Source of the DNA: Verrucomicrobiota bacterium
GTDB lineage: Bacteria; Verrucomicrobiota; Verrucomicrobiia; Limisphaerales; JAEYXS01
Direction: 5' to 3'
Length of the DNA stretch: 64,000 nt
Assembly (NCBI GenBank): GCA_023431185.1
Contig: JAEYXS010000110.1
Location: 1-64,000, forward strand
In this document: positions 62,873 to 64,000 of the stretch, one piece after another
Position numbering within the stretch: position 1 is the first letter of the stretch
Layout of the letters: each line of letters opens with the position of its first letter
Translations under genes and position numbers: made by a program
Notes under the pieces: model-generated
What the model saw: the letters and a program-made list of their open reading frames with translations, nothing else
What the model was told of the DNA's origin: nothing
The model's database searches: none

Positions 62873-63538
62873 ATGAAAACTGATCGGCGACTGCGTTCCA
62901 TTGTGTGGCTGTCCTTCCTGTGCCTCTCTCTGGTCGGGTGGGCAGGGGCTGCTGACCGCGAAAAACCAGGAAAGCCTTCCGGACCCATCGCCGCTCAAAT
63001 CGGCCGGGATGGCCCCAAACCCGGAATGGCCGCACCTGATTTCAAGCTGCAAACATTGGACGGCAAGATGCTGGAAGGCAGCAAGCTGTGGCAGGAGAAG
63101 CCCTTGGTGCTCATCACGGGCAGTTACACGTGCCCGGTCTTCCGGCGACAGACCAACCAGATGGATTCGCTGGCCAAAGACTTTGGTGACAAGGTGCATT
63201 TCCTCCTGCTCTACACGGTGGAGGCGCATCCCAAGGGCGATCCCAGTCCCTACAATGGCAAGGAGTGGATCACGCCCGCGAACCAGAAAGCGGGCATCTT
63301 GCTGGCGCAGCCGACCACCATGGAAGCGCGTTTGAAGTTGGCCCGTGAATGCGCCGCCTCGCTGAAGCTCAAAGTGCCGATGGTCATCGACACGCTGGAC
63401 AATGCGACCTGGCAGGCCTATGGCCGCGCGCCGAACTGCGCCTACCTGATCAATAAAGAGGGCAAGATCGTGGCCGCCCAGCCTTGGTTTGATGGCGGAC
63501 CTTTGCGGAAGGAGTTGGAGAAGTTGTTGGGGAAGTGA
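62873..63538 (+). CDS. Secreted thioredoxin-fold protein resembling iodothyronine deiodinases
   Basis: The 221-residue protein has a signal peptide (about 1-27, ending GWAGAADR) and a redoxin domain: GMAAPDFKLQTLDGK, then LVLITGSYTCPVFRRQTNQM, where Cys87 stands at the place of the selenocysteine in animal deiodinases. FLLLYTVEAHPKGDPSPY matches the deiodinase EAHA region, and a cis-Pro is likely in LKVPMVIDTLDN. Bacterial members are widespread and their substrates unknown; thiol or peroxide chemistry is more likely than deiodination. It is convergent with a PVC cytochrome gene 15 bases away. Confidence 0.8.
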   Translation: MKTDRRLRSIVWLSFLCLSLVGWAGAADREKPGKPSGPIAAQIGRDGPKPGMAAPDFKLQTLDGKMLEGSKLWQEKPLVLITGSYTCPVFRRQTNQMDSLAKDFGDKVHFLLLYTVEAHPKGDPSPYNGKEWITPANQKAGILLAQPTTMEARLKLARECAASLKLKVPMVIDTLDNATWQAYGRAPNCAYLINKEGKIVAAQPWFDGGPLRKELEKLLGK

Positions 63539-63553
63539 CCGGCAGTTTGCCGT

Positions 63554-64000
63554 TCACTTCTTCATCAGATACGCAAACAGGTCGCGCAATTGCTTCTCAT
63601 CCAGCGCATCCACGAGGCCTTCGGGCATGAGGGAGGTGTGGGAGGCGTCGAGGGATTTCACCTGCTCACGCGCGAGGCGGATCTTGTTGCCAGTGGGATC
63701 TTTCACAGTGATGAACTGCGGCGTGTTCTCCTCCAAAAAGCCCGTGATGGCTTGATCGTCTTTCGTGGTGATATTGAAGACGATGTATTCCTCGCGGATG
63801 CCCAAGTTCGGATCCAAGACTGCCGGGAGCATGAAGTCCAGGTTGTCGCGCTCGTAACCGGTGAGTTCCGGACCGATCTTTGCACCCTCGCCAAAAAGCG
63901 TATGGCAGGTGGCGCAGACCAATGTATAAACCTCTTTGCCCGCCGTAGCATCGCCCTTGCCCTTGGCGAGCAGCGTGCGCACGGACGCGATCTTGTCCTC
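63554..64000 (-). CDS. PVC-type cytochrome c protein, C-terminal part (cut by window edge)
   Basis: The frame is open from the stop at 63554 to the right edge, so only the last roughly 149 residues are visible. They contain a haem-binding CATCH motif, GPELTGYERDNLDF, VLDPNLGIREEYIVFNI, the LEENTPQFITVKD segment and LMPEGLVDALDEKQLRDLFAYL, the same C-terminal layout as the dehydrogenase at 34684. A GTG at 63982 is only an internal codon. The N-terminal dehydrogenase and HEAT domains are expected beyond the window. Confidence 0.88.
   Translation of the reverse strand, partial: EDKIASVRTLLAKGKGDATAGKEVYTLVCATCHTLFGEGAKIGPELTGYERDNLDFMLPAVLDPNLGIREEYIVFNITTKDDQAITGFLEENTPQFITVKDPTGNKIRLAREQVKSLDASHTSLMPEGLVDALDEKQLRDLFAYLMKK

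Noticed and set aside
63540..63552. CGGCA-gtt-TGCCG between the convergent redoxin and cytochrome genes considered as a terminator
   Set aside because: The stem is only 5 bp and there is no T tract on either side.

Overview
The window reads as a chromosomal segment of a Verrucomicrobiota bacterium, most likely from the Pedosphaera/Limisphaera side of the phylum. This is inferred from gene content: three PVC-type dehydrogenases carrying a C-terminal c-type haem motif (20428-23364, 34684-37653 and one cut by the right edge), a run of secreted sulfatases with a DUF1080 protein, many secreted alpha/beta hydrolases, a delta-60/Ig-like repeat protein and numerous intergenic palindromes. No rRNA, tRNA, CRISPR array, prophage or plasmid functions were seen.

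Layout. 1-7.3 kb: DJ-1/PfpI protein, UvrD-type helicase, small lipoprotein, GAPDH, secreted HMA-domain protein, RsmD coupled to a secreted beta-lactamase-like serine hydrolase. 7.3-16.9 kb: squalene-hopene cyclase-like protein, CBM48 mini-protein, overlapping NUDIX and TadA genes, tandem universal stress protein, Sel1-repeat protein, lone GspF, cupin, glycosyltransferase and thioesterase. 16.9-23.4 kb: a minus-strand run of five exported proteins led by a PVC dehydrogenase and closed by a hairpin terminator. 23.7-33.6 kb: DUF2007 and zinc-ribbon mini-proteins, a decayed gene, hom-thrC for threonine synthesis, a large delta-60/Ig-like surface protein, RNase III, a zinc-finger-like protein and an M24-fold protein. 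33.8-42.8 kb: YdcF, a second PVC dehydrogenase, an acyl esterase lipoprotein, a LOG-family protein, a Sua5-type threonylcarbamoyl-AMP synthase and a TolC-like channel. 42.9-47.9 kb: clpP-clpX-aminotransferase, a REP-associated tyrosine transposase between inverted REP pairs, and beta-carbonic anhydrase. 48.1-58 kb: MarR regulator, two-hydrolase/EF-hand fusion, two sulfatases, DUF1080, a third sulfatase and a convergent SLC13-type anion transporter, a plausible locus for sulfated, esterified glycans. 58-64 kb: LysM coiled-coil protein, PepSY-like membrane protein, ProC, DegT aminotransferase, a membrane protein resembling GT39 enzymes, a deiodinase-like thioredoxin-fold protein and the C-terminal end of another PVC cytochrome.

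The most distinctive feature outside the genes is the density of structured palindromic repeats. At least three architectures recur between genes. Several keep 5-7 bp stems with 3-4 nt loops while the stem bases change on both sides together, which points to selection on single-stranded structure. One architecture flanks the tyrosine transposase as perfect 31-bp inverted copies and is the best candidate for a mobile or domesticated REP system in this window.
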